Part shown: positions 5,241 through 12,766 of the stretch, one piece after another
Numbering within the stretch: position 1 is the first letter of the stretch
Layout: each line of letters begins with the position of its first letter
Assembly: GCA_029012165.1 (NCBI GenBank)
Contig: JAQXLO010000119.1
Span: 1 to 12,804 of the forward strand
Reading direction: 5' to 3'
DNA from: Oscillospiraceae bacterium
Lineage (GTDB): Bacteria > Bacillota > Clostridia > Oscillospirales > Acutalibacteraceae
Length of the DNA: 12,804 bases
The notes under the pieces: model-generated
Database searches by the model: none
Told to the model about the DNA's origin: nothing
Seen by the model: only the letters and a program-made list of their open reading frames with translations
Made by a program: the position numbers and the translations under genes

Positions 5241-7466
5241 TTACACAAATCGGGCGATCAGCCCCACAAACAAACCGCACAGCGTTTCCCACAGATTGTC
5301 GGCATTTTGCAGGCTGGGCACGAAGCGTGCCTTGGCGATCTGCGTGCTGTCGGGGGTAAAGCGGAAATCATCCACGCATACGGTTCCCTCGCCCTTAAAT
5401 TGCAGGCTGAGGTTTTGCAGATGCGTAAGACACCCACGGGAAAACGTCAGTGCGCATTCATTGCCGAAGAGATACAGACTGTTCATATCCAGCTTCATCT
5501 CGTGCCACTGTCCGTCTGCCGGAATCACGGCGTCCGGGTTGCCGGTGCCGTTCACGGACGGTGCAAACCAGATATGCCGGGATGTATAGAAACGAACCGC
5601 ATCCAGTGTGACGTCCTGCTCTCCGTCATTGCGCACAGCGAAGGTGATCTTGCCATAGGCGCTGTAATCTGCATCCGCATCCGCAAATTGATCACGAACT
5701 GCTCTGTTGACCGGGAAATCAAAGACTGTTGCCGCAGAGAAGTGCTTGCCCTGTGCGCTGATCCGCAGAGCGGCATCCCCGCTGAACGCATCCTGCGTGT
5801 AGGAAAGGGTCGCATTTTTCCCCTGCCAGATGTCATAGAATCCGGTTTTCTCGCCGTCAGCCATCCGCCACACCTGTGCATAATCGCAGGCGGCAAAGGC
5901 TCTGTCCTGCCAGTAGTACTTCCCGACGGCTTTGTCCGTCACGAAAACGGACACGGGCATGGTCAAGCCCTCGGCATCGGTGGCGTAGAGATTGGCGGCG
6001 TGGTTGCTCTGGGCAAAGGCATAGGCGGCAGACACCGGCTGCGGCACCGTTTCGCTCCAAATACGGACGGTGTCCCCGGACACGATCTCCGCCTTGGCGC
6101 CGACATAAATGCCGTCTGCGCCGCAAACGGAAAATCCGTGCAGGGTGTTGCCCTTCACCGCAAGCCCCTCTCCCGTATTGCGCAGCGTCACATACACGCT
6201 GCCGTCCCGGATCTGCGTTTGGCTGACCGTGGCGGCGGTGCAGGTCGGCGTGTTTTCGCCGTAGACCAATCCGCACGCCGCATACGCCATGCGTTCGCCC
6301 ACCGGCGCTTTACACGCAGGGTGGATGGCACCGACGTCGGACGTATAGGTCAGCGGCACATCGTAGATGGTCGTCATAGCGCGTGTTTTGCTGTCCGCCT
6401 GTGCAATCTCCGACAGCTCCGTATTGAATGTCTGCAGGCGGTTCTTCCCGTAATCGTAGGTGGCGATCTGGGTATAGACGATGGGCATCTGCTCGCCGTT
6501 TTTATATCCGAACAGGGCAGAATCCGTTTTCTGCATCAGGGAAAAGGCACGGGAGTATGCACCGTAGGGGCAGTTCCGGAAAATGTCCGTTTCTCCCTGA
6601 TACCAGATCATCCCGGCGGGGCGGAAATGCCGCAGAGGCTCGATCTTTTTGTTGTAGTTGGCGCTCATATCCACATAGGGGTCACGCCGAGTCTCATCCC
6701 AGTCCTGCACCGTGATAAAACGGTTTTGGGCAATAAGATCCGCTTTGACCTGCTCATCCCTTTCTATGCTTTCACGGGAGAGCCATGTGTAAATCGAGGA
6801 GCCGCCCAGCGACACATGGACAACGCCCACCGGGATATCCAGCGTCTTTCGCAGTTTACTGCCGAAGAAGTAGCCCACTGCGCTGGTGGCGTAGACCTGT
6901 GTGCTGTCGGCGCAGAACCACTGCGCCCCGGGAATATCCTGCTGGGGCGATACGGGAATGCGGTCGGGGTCGCCTGCATATTCCGGGTAGGGCGGCACCT
7001 CCAGAATGCGCAGCCAGCGGCTGCCCACAATCCCCTGCTCCATCATCTTCTTGCCGGTCAAACTGTTTGAAAGTCCCATCTGCATATTGGACTGTCCGCT
7101 GGCCAGCCACAGTTCTCCGAAAACAATGCCCGTCAGCGCTGCAAACTCCTTTCCGTCCAGCGTCAGCACGGCAGTGTACTCGTCATAGCTGCCTGCGGGC
7201 GCAGGAATGGATACGGCGAAAACGCCATCCTGTACACGACCCACCCCCAAAGCGACCGCCTCGTTCTGCGCATTGAACAGCGTACAGCACACTTCATCGT
7301 CGGACGATGCGGTACCGGCAAAAACAGCGTCCTTTTTCTGCTGAAAGAGCATTCCGTTCTGATAGATCGTGTACAGCTGTGCCCGGGGCGCATCTGCGGC
7401 CAAAGCCTGCACACCGACACCCACACATAACAAAGCCGCCAAAAACAGTGAAAGAATCTTCTTCAT
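5241..7466 (-). CDS. Secreted SGNH-hydrolase, sialate O-acetylesterase-like, with C-terminal beta-rich module
   Basis: The 741-residue product begins with a signal peptide: MKK, a hydrophobic core, then A-L-A at residues 21-23 for cleavage. After a beta-rich segment (about 30-112) comes the sialate 9-O-acetylesterase (SASA) domain at about 115-400: GELWLASGQSNMQM with nucleophile Ser126, oxyanion Gly in LGGSSIYTW (220-228), GMIWYQGETD (285-294), and catalytic His382 in GAIHPACKAPVGERM. The acidic partner usually 2 residues before this His in bacterial homologues is Ala380. Residues about 540-705 look like a jelly-roll, carbohydrate-binding-like module. The last about 17 residues are hydrophobic (LCGLFVGLIARFV). 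The start was chosen for the signal peptide and AAGGTG 8 bases upstream; an in-frame 58-codon extension lies in the previous gene. Its ATG overlaps the esterase stop as ATGA, giving translational coupling. Likely role: removing acetyl groups from glycans outside the cell. Substrate unknown. Confidence 0.82.
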   Translation of the reverse strand: MKKILSLFLAALLCVGVGVQALAADAPRAQLYTIYQNGMLFQQKKDAVFAGTASSDDEVCCTLFNAQNEAVALGVGRVQDGVFAVSIPAPAGSYDEYTAVLTLDGKEFAALTGIVFGELWLASGQSNMQMGLSNSLTGKKMMEQGIVGSRWLRILEVPPYPEYAGDPDRIPVSPQQDIPGAQWFCADSTQVYATSAVGYFFGSKLRKTLDIPVGVVHVSLGGSSIYTWLSRESIERDEQVKADLIAQNRFITVQDWDETRRDPYVDMSANYNKKIEPLRHFRPAGMIWYQGETDIFRNCPYGAYSRAFSLMQKTDSALFGYKNGEQMPIVYTQIATYDYGKNRLQTFNTELSEIAQADSKTRAMTTIYDVPLTYTSDVGAIHPACKAPVGERMAYAACGLVYGENTPTCTAATVSQTQIRDGSVYVTLRNTGEGLAVKGNTLHGFSVCGADGIYVGAKAEIVSGDTVRIWSETVPQPVSAAYAFAQSNHAANLYATDAEGLTMPVSVFVTDKAVGKYYWQDRAFAACDYAQVWRMADGEKTGFYDIWQGKNATLSYTQDAFSGDAALRISAQGKHFSAATVFDFPVNRAVRDQFADADADYSAYGKITFAVRNDGEQDVTLDAVRFYTSRHIWFAPSVNGTGNPDAVIPADGQWHEMKLDMNSLYLFGNECALTFSRGCLTHLQNLSLQFKGEGTVCVDDFRFTPDSTQIAKARFVPSLQNADNLWETLCGLFVGLIARFV

Positions 7467-8356
7467 ACAGTTTTCACCTTTCTTTCCGTATTCAAAAAGT
7501 CCAGCGCACCGTCGATCGCCTCGACGCCGGCTTTGCTTTCGGGTTCCAGCACACTGAATACGTGGGGCAGTGCTTTGCCGTCGTATTTCGGGAAGTCCTT
7601 GATCTGCACAGGAACGCCCCGTTTCCCCAGCGCCTCGCAAAGACGGTGGGTCTGCCCGTTCGCCAGAAAATCGCCGCTGCTGGTAATCAGCGCCGCCGGC
7701 GGCAAGGTCACCCTGTCCAGAATCACCTCGGGGTTTCGGTATTGCTTAAGTTCTCCACCCCACATTTTTTTGGTGTACACGCCCATAGCGCCGTCGCCGT
7801 CCATATAGGCAACGGGGGAAGTCAGCAGCAGTCCCGCAAGCTCCATGGTGCAATCCGCCGTACCGAATAGTTTGCGCAGTTTTGCGTCCGCCAGCAGTCC
7901 TGCGGCATACAGCGCCAGCATCCCGCCTGCGGAATCTCCCGTCAAATACACACGGGATGGGTCGCAGGGATAGTCCGCCATATGCGTTTTGATCCAGGAC
8001 AGCGCCTGCATCACGTCCCGAATCTGATCGGGTACACGCACCTGCGGCACCAGACGGTAGCTCATGTTGAACACCGTATAGCCCCGCTTGGCAAGGTTGA
8101 GGCAGTACATTTTGTTCAGATCCTTGTCGGCATACATCCACCCGCCGCCGTGCACGTCGATGATCACGGGATTGCGTCCGCCGCCGTGTTCGGGATAATA
8201 CACGTCCAAAAGATGCAGTCTGTCGCCGTCCGCCGCATAGGGCAGATCGCATACCTTGACAATCCCCGCCGGCTCCGTCTGTTTGGCGTGCAGACGATTG
8301 TCACTGACGGCAACACACTTCCAAAACTTATCCATGACAAATTCCAAAGGATCCAT
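7463..8356 (-). CDS. Alpha/beta hydrolase, HSL-family (family IV) esterase
   Basis: This 297-residue protein is a hormone-sensitive-lipase-type esterase. The oxyanion motif HGGGW is at residues 69-73, the nucleophile elbow GDSAGG is at 140-145 with Ser142, the likely acid is Asp229 in SSGDFLANG, and the base is His265 in ALPHVFS. Members hydrolyse short acyl or acetyl esters. There is no signal peptide, so it should be cytoplasmic, unlike the two secreted enzymes encoded on either side. GGGAGG lies 7 bases before the ATG. It starts 25 bases after the lipase gene ends, and its TGA overlaps the next gene's ATG by 4 bases. The operon context suggests it finishes deacylation of products imported after extracellular cleavage; the substrate is unknown. 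Confidence 0.86.
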   Translation of the reverse strand: MDPLEFVMDKFWKCVAVSDNRLHAKQTEPAGIVKVCDLPYAADGDRLHLLDVYYPEHGGGRNPVIIDVHGGGWMYADKDLNKMYCLNLAKRGYTVFNMSYRLVPQVRVPDQIRDVMQALSWIKTHMADYPCDPSRVYLTGDSAGGMLALYAAGLLADAKLRKLFGTADCTMELAGLLLTSPVAYMDGDGAMGVYTKKMWGGELKQYRNPEVILDRVTLPPAALITSSGDFLANGQTHRLCEALGKRGVPVQIKDFPKYDGKALPHVFSVLEPESKAGVEAIDGALDFLNTERKVKTV

Positions 8357-8381
8357 GGCTTTTCCTCCCGTTTCTATTTCC

Positions 8382-9536
8382 TTAAAGAGAATACAGCAGC
8401 GTCAGCAAATCCACATAAAACAAGCGGACATTGTTGTTTTTCATAAAGCCGCCCATCAGGGACATATGGTCGCCCTCGTAGGTCGGGAAAATGTTCCAAA
8501 CACCGGGGCGGACATGGTTCCGATCCAGCTGCGTCGTTTTTGCGCCGAAGGGCGCCACGGCGGAGATGGTATTGACCAGACCGTCATTGGGAAGCCATGA
8601 CGCATCCACCACGGTCCCCTCCGGCGTGGTCGTGGTGTACCGACCGAGCCGGTTCGCCGAGGCGACAAACAACGGCTCCGTGGAGGGCAGTGCTTCGTAT
8701 GTCCCGTCCGCAGTCTGTGTCACGGTACAGCAGGGTACGGAAAAATAATACAGGCTGTCGGGCAAGCGCAGTCTTTTATTCAGCTGCGCCGCACCGTCTA
8801 TGGTCATGTCGTACGCCGCACAGTCCTGCTTGTCTCTGCCGTCCAGCGGCGGAACGCTCGCCAGAGCACACATCGCCACCACCAAGCGTTCCGGGAAAGT
8901 GGCGCTCTTTTCCTTGGGCACGATCTCCTTGAGGTCATAGGCGGTCGTGCCGTTCATCGGCGCCGCCAGCATGGTCACGCTGTACAGCCAGTCTTTCTTG
9001 CCGCCGGTGAACAGACCGGACACATCCTCAGGGGATGCCGCCAGCTCGGACTTGCTGCCGTTGGTCATCAAGTCCACAAACTGCAAGACCGTTGCGCCGC
9101 CGAAGGAATGACCGAGCAGATGGATCTTCGCCTCTGCACTGAACTCCCGAACAAGCGGGTGGCGGGAATAATCCTTGCCGAAGCGTTTGTGTCCGAAGCG
9201 TGCGCTGTGTTCTGCGCCGTAATCCGTGCGGGTGCCGGTCAGCTGGGCATACAGCTCGCAAGCTCTGTCCCATGCACTCGCAGAAGGGTTGACATCCGCC
9301 GCACAGCAGTCGAATCCCCGTGCCTGCAAATACCGCATGGCATCGCCGCCCAGCATACCCCAGTACGGAACGATGCTGTAGATCAGGCTGTCCTCTCCCC
9401 AACCGCCGAGACCGTGTACAAAAACGCAGGTGTACTCATTTTCCGTGGATTCGGGCACACTCGGGGCTTCGGGAATGTTCCACGACGGAAACAGAAACAT
9501 CACGATCGTCATTAAAAACGCAGTGACCTTTGCCAT
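8382..9536 (-). CDS. Secreted lipase of the zinc-binding bacterial family I.5/I.6 type
   Basis: The 384-residue product lines up along its length with Geobacillus/Staphylococcus lipases. After a short hydrophobic N-terminus (about 5-18, signal or anchor) comes VHGLGGWGEDS (40-50), the nucleophile in GHSFGG (142-147, Ser144), the acid Asp318 in LPNDGLVNT, and the base His357 in EGDHMSLMG. The four zinc ligands known in Geobacillus lipase are present with the same spacing: Asp90 (AWDRACELYAQL), His110 and His116 (DYGAEHSARFGHKRFG), and Asp243 (AAYDMTIDG). The residue two after the catalytic His is Ser359; in the Geobacillus enzyme it is a calcium-binding Glu. GHSFGG replaces the AHSQGG of Geobacillus. 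A GAGGGTG ribosome binding site lies 5 bases before the ATG. It is the first gene of the three-hydrolase operon. Triglyceride or other carboxylester hydrolysis is likely, but acyl preference is unknown. Confidence 0.87.
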   Translation of the reverse strand: MAKVTAFLMTIVMFLFPSWNIPEAPSVPESTENEYTCVFVHGLGGWGEDSLIYSIVPYWGMLGGDAMRYLQARGFDCCAADVNPSASAWDRACELYAQLTGTRTDYGAEHSARFGHKRFGKDYSRHPLVREFSAEAKIHLLGHSFGGATVLQFVDLMTNGSKSELAASPEDVSGLFTGGKKDWLYSVTMLAAPMNGTTAYDLKEIVPKEKSATFPERLVVAMCALASVPPLDGRDKQDCAAYDMTIDGAAQLNKRLRLPDSLYYFSVPCCTVTQTADGTYEALPSTEPLFVASANRLGRYTTTTPEGTVVDASWLPNDGLVNTISAVAPFGAKTTQLDRNHVRPGVWNIFPTYEGDHMSLMGGFMKNNNVRLFYVDLLTLLYSL

Positions 9537-9567
9537 GCTATCACCCTCTATGAAACTTTATACCACA

Positions 9568-9596
9568 ATTATATCGCACGGTGCATGGTTTGGCAA
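9568..9596 (-). promoter_or_regulatory. Promoter of the three-hydrolase operon
   Basis: On the minus strand TTGCCA (9596-9591) and a perfect TATAAT (9573-9568) are 17 bases apart. Transcription would begin about 25 bases before the lipase start codon. The spacer contains a small palindrome, GCAC-G-GTGC (9576-9584). The promoter lies directly after the dnaJ terminator, so the operon is separate from the heat-shock genes. Confidence 0.75.
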
Positions 9597-9599
9597 GCG

Positions 9600-9642
9600 C
9601 AAAAAAGAGACTTTCCCGCACAAAATGTACAGGAAAGTCTCT
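9600..9642 (-). terminator. Rho-independent terminator of the grpE-dnaK-dnaJ operon
   Basis: Read on the minus strand, AGAGACTTTCC (9642-9632) pairs perfectly with GGAAAGTCTCT (9616-9606) over a 15-base loop and runs straight into a T-tract (9605-9601). It sits about 40 bases after the dnaJ stop codon and just before the lipase operon promoter. Confidence 0.9.
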
Positions 9643-9682
9643 GTGAAGCTGTGACGGAAATCATATCCCGCCGCTTGCCGGT

Positions 9683-10831
9683 TTACTTTTTCTTTTTTCC
9701 GAAAAAGCCCCCGTGGCGGTTGTCGCTGTCGTTGTCCGTATGGGCGGGCGTGCCCATCTCCTCGGACAGCTTGCGGATCAATTCCCTTTGAGAATCGGTC
9801 AGTTTCTTGGGTACATCCACGATCACACGCAAAAGCTGGTTGCCCCTGTCACGGCTGTTGAGCTTTTGGATGCCCTTGCCCCGCAGCATGAACACCTCAC
9901 CCGGCTGCGTGCCTGCGGGCAGATCCCACTTGACCTTGCCGTCCAGCGTCGGGATCTCCAGCGATGCGCCCAGTGCCGCCTGGGCAAAGTTGACCGTCAC
10001 ATTGTACCAAACATCGTAGCCCTCCCGCTCAAAGAACGGATGGGGACGCACAAACACGACCACGTGCAGATCGCCTGCGGGGCCGCCGTTGGGGCCTTTA
10101 TTTCCCTCACCACGGACATTGATGATCTGCTGGTCGTCGATGCCTGCGGGGATATTGACCTCCACCGATGCCCGTCTGCGCACACGTCCGCCGCCTCGGC
10201 ACTTGGTGCAGGGATTGTCCACGATCTTGCCCTTGCCGCCGCACTTGGGACAGGCCTTGGAGGTGGAGATGACGCCGAAAGGCGTTCTCTGCTGTGTCTG
10301 CACCTGACCTCTGCCGCCGCATTCGGGACAGGTTTTGGGCATGGAACCCTTGGCCGCACCACTGCCGCCGCATTCGGAGCAGTTCTCGATACGGGTGGTT
10401 TCTACCGTGCGCTTGCAGCCCTTCGCCGCCTCCTCAAAGGAGATGGTGACACGCTCCTGCACGTCGTCTCCCCTGCGGGGGGCATTGGGGTTTGCATGAC
10501 GTCCGCCGCCGAATCCACCGCCGAAAAAGCTGCCGAACAGGTCGCCCAGATCGCCGAAGTCAAAATCCATACCGCCGCCCGCACCGCCGGCGCCGTAGTT
10601 CGGATCCACGCCGGCATGCCCGAACTGGTCATAGCGGGCTTTTTTCTGCGCATCCGACAGCACCTCGTACGCTTCGTTGGCTTCCTTAAACTTCGCCTCC
10701 GCCTCCGGGTTGTTGGGGTTCAGGTCGGGATGGTACTGCTTTGCCTTTTTTCTGTATGCTTTTTTGATCTCGTCGTCGCTGGCATTTTTATCGACACCGA
10801 GCACTTCATAGTAATCGCGTTTATCCGCCAT
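9683..10831 (-). CDS. dnaJ: Chaperone protein DnaJ (Hsp40)
   Basis: This is a full-length class I DnaJ of 382 residues, the cytoplasmic co-chaperone that delivers unfolded proteins to DnaK and stimulates its ATPase. The J domain fills about residues 5-70 with the HPD motif at 34-36. A Gly/Phe-rich linker follows (about 75-112). The zinc centre has all four C-x-x-C-x-G-x-G repeats: CSECGGSG (151-158), CPECGGRG (168-175), CPKCGGKG (194-201) and CTKCRGGG (208-215). The C-terminal substrate-binding domains end in a Lys-rich tail. GAGG lies 8 bases before the ATG. It is the last gene of the operon, 67 bases after dnaK, and that gap carries a GC-rich hairpin. Heat-shock control by HrcA/CIRCE is usual for such operons, but the operon promoter is outside the window. 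Confidence 0.97.
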   Translation of the reverse strand: MADKRDYYEVLGVDKNASDDEIKKAYRKKAKQYHPDLNPNNPEAEAKFKEANEAYEVLSDAQKKARYDQFGHAGVDPNYGAGGAGGGMDFDFGDLGDLFGSFFGGGFGGGRHANPNAPRRGDDVQERVTISFEEAAKGCKRTVETTRIENCSECGGSGAAKGSMPKTCPECGGRGQVQTQQRTPFGVISTSKACPKCGGKGKIVDNPCTKCRGGGRVRRRASVEVNIPAGIDDQQIINVRGEGNKGPNGGPAGDLHVVVFVRPHPFFEREGYDVWYNVTVNFAQAALGASLEIPTLDGKVKWDLPAGTQPGEVFMLRGKGIQKLNSRDRGNQLLRVIVDVPKKLTDSQRELIRKLSEEMGTPAHTDNDSDNRHGGFFGKKKK

Positions 10832-10853
10832 ATAGGTTTCCTCTTTTTAAATC

Positions 10854-10872
10854 CTCCCCTGTGAAAGGGGAG
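10854..10872 (-). repeat. GC-rich hairpin between dnaK and dnaJ
   Basis: CTCCCCT (10854-10860), loop GTGAA, and AGGGGAG (10866-10872) form a 7-bp stem that extends outward with a one-base bulge (TCC against GGGA). On the minus-strand mRNA it is followed by GATTTAAAAAG, which is not a proper T-tract, so full termination is unlikely. It may act as an mRNA processing or stability element. It also resembles the short C-rich interspersed palindromes of Ruminococcaceae genomes (recognition from memory). Confidence 0.5.
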
Positions 10873-10898
10873 GGAATGCGCCGAAATACAGTGTTGCC

Positions 10899-12731
10899 TT
10901 AGGTGTTGTCGTCGGGAATATCGGTGTAGTTCGCTTCCTGATAGCCGCCGGCAGCGCCATTGGGATCCGCCTGTGCGCCTGCGCCGCCCTGCGCAGCCTG
11001 CGCCGCCTGATAGATCTTTTCGGACACTTCGTAGAACTTCTGGGTCAGCTCCTCCTGACGGGTCTTGATGAGGTTGATATCCTCGCCCTTGAGCGCCTCT
11101 TTCAGCGCATCGACCTTTTCGGAAAGGACTGCCTTGTCCTCTGCCGGGAACTTGTCGCCGTCCTCGTTCATCATCTTTTCACACTGATAGACCATCTGGT
11201 CGGCGTTGTTGCGGATGTCCACCGCTTCTCTGCGTTCCTTGTCCTCCTGGGCAAAACGCTCCGCTTCCTGCACCGCCTTTTCGATGTCCTCCTTGGACAT
11301 ATTGGTGGAAGAGGTGATGGAGATGGACTGCTCCTTCTGGGTGCCGAGATCCTTTGCGGAAACGTGGACGATGCCGTTGGCATCGATGTCGAAGGTGACC
11401 TCGATCTGCGGAACGCCTCTGCGGGCGGGCATAATGCCGTCCAGATGGAACACGCCGAGGGTCTTGTTGTCCTTGGCAAATTCACGTTCGCCCTGCAGGA
11501 CGTGAACCTCCACGGAGGGCTGATTGTCCACAGCCGTAGAGAAGATCTGGCTCTTCTTGACGGGGATGGTGGTGTTGCGGTCGATGATCTTGGTATTGAT
11601 GCCGCCCATGGTCTCGATGCCCAGGGACAGCGGGGTCACGTCCAGAAGCAGCAGACCCTGTACCTCGCCGCCGAGGACGCCGGCCTGCAAAGCCGCACCC
11701 ATGGCGACACATTCATCGGGGTTGATGCCCTTGAACGGCTCCTTGCCGAGATATTTCTGGACAGCTTCCTGCACGGCGGGGATTCTGGAGGAGCCGCCGA
11801 CCATGAGAACCTTGTCGATCTCGCTGATCTTCAGACCGCTGTCGGAGATGGCCTGACGGACAGGACCCATGGTTGCCTCCACCAAGGAAGCCGTCATTTC
11901 GTTGAACTTCGCACGGGTCAGCGTGATTTCCAGATGCTTGGGACCTGTAGCGTCCGCCGTGATGAAGGGCAGGCTGATGGCGGAGGTGGTCACGCCGGAC
12001 AGCTCGATCTTCGCCTTCTCTGCCGCTTCCTTCAGTCTCTGCATGGCCATCTTGTCGCCGCGCAGGTCAATGCCGTTTTCTCTCTTGAATTCGTCGACCA
12101 GCCAGTCGATGATCTTCTGGTCGAAGTCGTCGCCGCCAAGGCGGTTGTTGCCGGCGGTGGCAAGAACCTCCTGCACGCCGTCGCCCATCTCGATGATGGA
12201 CACGTCGAAGGTGCCGCCGCCCAGGTCAAAGACCATGACCTTCTGGTCGGTCTCCTTGTCGATGCCGTAGGCCAGCGCAGCCGCCGTCGGCTCGTTGATG
12301 ATACGCTTGACCTCCAGACCGGCGATCTTGCCCGCATCCTTGGTTGCCTGACGCTGTGCATCGGTGAAATAAGCGGGAACGGTGATGACCGCTTCGGAGA
12401 CCTTCTCGCCCAGGTAGCTCTCTGCGTCCAGCTTCAGCTTTTGCAGGATCATGGCGGAGATTTCCTGGGGCGTATACTTTTTGTCGTCGATGGTCACATG
12501 ATAATCACTGCCCATCTGACGCTTGATGGAAGAGACCGTGCGGTCGGGATTGGTGATGGCCTGACGCTTGGCGACCTGACCGACCATTCTTTCGCCGTTC
12601 TTGCCGAACGCAACAACGGAGGGGGTGGTTCTGGCGCCTTCCGCATTGGCGATGACGACGGCTTCGCCGCCCTCAATGACGGAAACGCAGGAGTTGGTGG
12701 TTCCGAGGTCGATACCGATAACTTTTGACAT
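10899..12731 (-). CDS. dnaK: Chaperone protein DnaK (Hsp70)
   Basis: The 610-residue product is a typical Hsp70, an ATP-driven cytoplasmic chaperone working with DnaJ and GrpE. The three family signatures are present: IGIDLGTTNS near residues 5-14, VFDLGGGTFDVSII near 167-180, and VLMVGGSSRIPAVQ at 308-321. The interdomain linker LLLLDVTPL is at about 360-368, followed by the substrate-binding beta domain, helical lid, and a Gly/Ala-rich tail ending DIPDDNT. The stretch after residue 60 lacks the roughly 24-residue insertion found in Gram-negative DnaK, which supports a Gram-positive host. The ATG at 12731 is chosen because GGAGG lies 8 bases upstream; an in-frame TTG at 12746 overlaps that ribosome binding site. 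It starts 35 bases after grpE ends. Confidence 0.98.
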   Translation of the reverse strand: MSKVIGIDLGTTNSCVSVIEGGEAVVIANAEGARTTPSVVAFGKNGERMVGQVAKRQAITNPDRTVSSIKRQMGSDYHVTIDDKKYTPQEISAMILQKLKLDAESYLGEKVSEAVITVPAYFTDAQRQATKDAGKIAGLEVKRIINEPTAAALAYGIDKETDQKVMVFDLGGGTFDVSIIEMGDGVQEVLATAGNNRLGGDDFDQKIIDWLVDEFKRENGIDLRGDKMAMQRLKEAAEKAKIELSGVTTSAISLPFITADATGPKHLEITLTRAKFNEMTASLVEATMGPVRQAISDSGLKISEIDKVLMVGGSSRIPAVQEAVQKYLGKEPFKGINPDECVAMGAALQAGVLGGEVQGLLLLDVTPLSLGIETMGGINTKIIDRNTTIPVKKSQIFSTAVDNQPSVEVHVLQGEREFAKDNKTLGVFHLDGIMPARRGVPQIEVTFDIDANGIVHVSAKDLGTQKEQSISITSSTNMSKEDIEKAVQEAERFAQEDKERREAVDIRNNADQMVYQCEKMMNEDGDKFPAEDKAVLSEKVDALKEALKGEDINLIKTRQEELTQKFYEVSEKIYQAAQAAQGGAGAQADPNGAAGGYQEANYTDIPDDNT

Positions 12732-12745
12732 AATCTTTTCCTCCA

Positions 12746-12760
12746 AATATTTGAAATATT
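12746..12760. repeat. AT-only palindrome between grpE and dnaK
   Basis: AATATTT (12746-12752), G, AAATATT (12754-12760) is a perfect 15-base palindrome touching the upstream edge of the dnaK Shine-Dalgarno (GGAGG at 12744-12740). In RNA it would give six A-U pairs around a 3-base loop, a weak, temperature-sensitive hairpin. It does not cover the ribosome binding site itself. AT-rich spacers often contain such palindromes by chance. Confidence 0.35.
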
Positions 12761-12766
12761 ATTTAC

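Noticed and set aside
5307..7070. 587-residue open frame on the plus strand opposite the SGNH esterase gene
   Set aside because: The minus-strand frame has a signal peptide, catalytic motifs and translational coupling. The plus-strand product is rich in His, Arg and Gly without domains, as expected of an antisense shadow.
7467..7640. 58-codon N-terminal extension of the SGNH esterase
   Set aside because: It precedes a clear signal peptide and lies wholly inside the preceding esterase gene in another frame. The ATGA overlap and AAGGTG site fix the start at 7466.
9713..10864. 383-residue open frame on the plus strand opposite dnaJ
   Set aside because: DnaJ on the minus strand carries the HPD motif and all four zinc motifs. 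The antisense frame runs past the dnaJ start into the intergenic hairpin and has no motifs.
11364..12728. 454-residue open frame on the plus strand opposite dnaK
   Set aside because: It is the antisense shadow of dnaK codon structure. Long open frames opposite dnaK are a known artefact, and it has no ribosome binding site, promoter or recognisable domain.
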